NCBI GenBank assembly: GCA_035443825.1
Contig: DAOMNN010000129.1
Span: 1-6,014, forward strand
Source: DAOMNN01 sp035443825
Lineage (GTDB): Bacteria; Pseudomonadota; Gammaproteobacteria; Burkholderiales; Rhodocyclaceae
DNA: 6,014 nucleotides
Direction: 5' to 3'
Shown here one piece after another: positions 5,040-6,014 of this stretch. Made by a program: the position numbers and the translations under genes. How positions within the stretch are numbered: position 1 is the first letter of the stretch; the number at the start of each line of letters is the position of its first letter. A model generated the notes under the pieces. That model was given only the letters and a program-made list of their open reading frames with translations, did no database searches and was not told where the DNA came from.

Positions 5040-5603
5040 ATGACCCAGACTTCTCTCCTCCTCGAGCGCCTGGGGGCGCTGATTCAGCAGTCCGTTCGCG
5101 ACGACGCGGCGCGGCACGGGTTGCTGCCGATCCACATACAGGTACTGCACTACCTCATGCGGGCCAATAGGTACAGCGATTTGCCCATCGCCATCGCCGA
5201 GTATTTCGGCATCACCCGCGGGACGGTGTCGCAGACGCTCGCCGTGCTGGAACGCAAGGGATTGCTGACCAAGGAGCCGGACGCCCGTCACGGCAAGCGC
5301 GTGCACCTGAAACTGACCCCCGCAGGCGAGTCTGTCTTGCGCGAGAGCTGGGTCGAGCGCGTGGAGCAGATACTCTGTGAACGAGCCAGTGAGGCGGCTG
5401 CACTCGAAAGCACGCTGCGCAACCTGCTATCGGCCATGCAGCGAGTGAACGGCCAGCGCGCCTTCGGCCTGTGCCGCCAGTGCGCTCACTTTATGACCGA
5501 GGAAAACGGCGCTCGCTGCGGACTGACTCACGAGCCGCTCGCCACCGGGCAAACCGTCCGCATCTGTCGCGAATGGACAGCAACAACGGCGGACTGCGTT
5601 TGA
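5040..5603 (+). CDS. MarR-family repressor with C-terminal four-cysteine cluster
   Basis: A 187-residue regulator, longer than the usual 140-150 of MarR proteins because of a C-terminal extension. Residues about 5-45 are the N-terminal dimer helices. The winged helix-turn-helix is at about 47-93 (IAIAEYFGITRGTVSQTLAV, then LERKGLL, wing DARHGKRVHLKLT). Residues about 95-135 return to dimer helices. The extension at 140-180 holds C145-x2-C148-x11-C160-x15-C176 within GLCRQCAHF, ARCGLTHEPL and ICREW, a metal or Fe-S ligand pattern; C113 and C186 are further cysteines. I chose the ATG at 5040 because the longer frame from the TTG at 5004 would start inside the shared promoter and translate the operator. 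No ribosome site precedes 5040. It diverges from the thioredoxin-like/P460 operon with an operator copy before each gene, so it probably represses both. The signal is unknown; the cysteines suggest redox, metal or NO. Confidence 0.88.
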   Translation: MTQTSLLLERLGALIQQSVRDDAARHGLLPIHIQVLHYLMRANRYSDLPIAIAEYFGITRGTVSQTLAVLERKGLLTKEPDARHGKRVHLKLTPAGESVLRESWVERVEQILCERASEAAALESTLRNLLSAMQRVNGQRAFGLCRQCAHFMTEENGARCGLTHEPLATGQTVRICREWTATTADCV

Positions 5604-5901
5604 TTGCATCCCTATCCCTGATTGACCGTTACCCCGGCATCCGGAACGAGGCTACCCATCACCTAGCCGCTATTGGCGATGAAGGCATCATCTGTCGCTT
5701 GTCACCCGTAGGCGACATTCATGTTGTTCCGGCCTGAGCGACGGGAATCCCGGTACAGCAGCCGTTCGTGCCGACGGGTTACTGACAAGGACTCCATCGA
5801 CGTGGTGTTCGATTTCCCGGCTTTCGAAGCATTACGGCTCCGCATTCCAGTGCACGTGACTGCCACTGTGGCCCATGGCCGGCGACCGAGGAGCGTGTCC
5901 G
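5604..5901. other. Convergent intergenic region, no gene recognised
   Basis: This stretch lies between the marR-type stop and the stop of the partial LysR-type gene on the other strand. A frame of 54 codons from an ATG at 5574 to 5737 overlaps marR and resembles nothing I know. A short stem TGTCGC/GCGACA (5693-5698 with 5712-5717, loop of 13) is present. Neither a T-tailed terminator nor an RNA gene is visible. Confidence 0.4.
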
Positions 5902-6012
5902 TTACGGCGATCGATTCGAATTCCCCAATTCGTCCGACGCACCATACTGGCCCACGTGGGCCTCTTCCTCCACCCAGCGAGCGAATTGCGCCACCTCGGG
6001 TCGTTGCGTACC
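5902..6012 (-). CDS. C-terminal end of a probable LysR-type regulator (partial)
   Basis: An open frame enters from the right edge and stops with TAA at 5904-5902; 36 residues are visible. The segment RPEVAQFARWVEEEA matches the very common end of GcvA-type LysR regulators (xPEVxxFxxWLxxEA), where it forms the last helix of the effector domain. A tail of about 20 residues (HVGQYGASDELGNSNRSP) follows, longer than usual. The start, DNA-binding domain and target lie outside the window. The call rests on one short motif, so it is moderate. Confidence 0.55.
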   Translation of the reverse strand, partial: GTQRPEVAQFARWVEEEAHVGQYGASDELGNSNRSP

Positions 6013-6014
6013 CC

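Noticed and set aside
5917..5932. Hairpin CGAATT-CCCC-AATTCG as a terminator
   Set aside because: It lies within the LysR coding tail before its stop, and no T-run follows on either strand.
5949..5962. Perfect 14-base palindrome GGCCCACGTGGGCC
   Set aside because: It lies inside the probable LysR coding tail, where GC-rich codons give such palindromes by chance; no promoter is nearby.

Overview
The window is about 65-70% GC, densely coded and read in both directions. The gene set (DadA with a divergent Lrp, a cytochrome P460, Crp/Fnr and MarR regulators, a Spy-like periplasmic protein) and the codon use fit a respiratory betaproteobacterium of the Thauera/Azoarcus type. This placement is inferred from protein style only. 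I see no mobile element, CRISPR array, tRNA or rRNA.

Left part (1-1974): a Crp/Fnr-type regulator (minus, 134-784) diverges from a secreted Spy/LTXXQ-like protein (plus, 878-1480). Between them is a perfect palindrome with an FNR-like core, TGAT-N4-ATCA, placed to control both genes. Next comes a small membrane protein (plus, 1582-1974). Its N-terminal part reads like antiporter subunit MrpF and its C-terminal part like the end of a DUF420/CtaM-type protein, so it looks like a chimera or deletion scar.

Middle part (2005-3921): an Lrp/AsnC regulator (minus) diverges from dadA, the D-amino acid dehydrogenase (plus). The 135-bp gap holds a good sigma70-type promoter for dadA and three copies of GTCCAT/ATGGAC, the likely operator. 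No racemase gene follows dadA. The stretch 3922-4206 has no firm gene, only weak hairpins and a doubtful 64-codon frame.

Right part (4207-5603) is the most interesting. A two-gene minus-strand operon encodes a short cytoplasmic thioredoxin-like protein (CPVCVC) and a secreted c-type cytochrome of the P460 family, with a 4-base start/stop overlap. It diverges from a MarR-type repressor with an added C-terminal four-cysteine cluster. The control region has two back-to-back promoters sharing one -35 position, a perfect 33-bp palindrome over the operon's start region and an imperfect copy over the repressor's own promoter. I read this as a self-contained switch, sensing a redox, metal or nitrogen-oxide signal through the cysteines and controlling a P460 cytochrome. 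The signal is unknown.

The window closes with about 300 bp without a recognised gene and the C-terminal tail of a probable LysR-type regulator on the minus strand (5902 to the edge).
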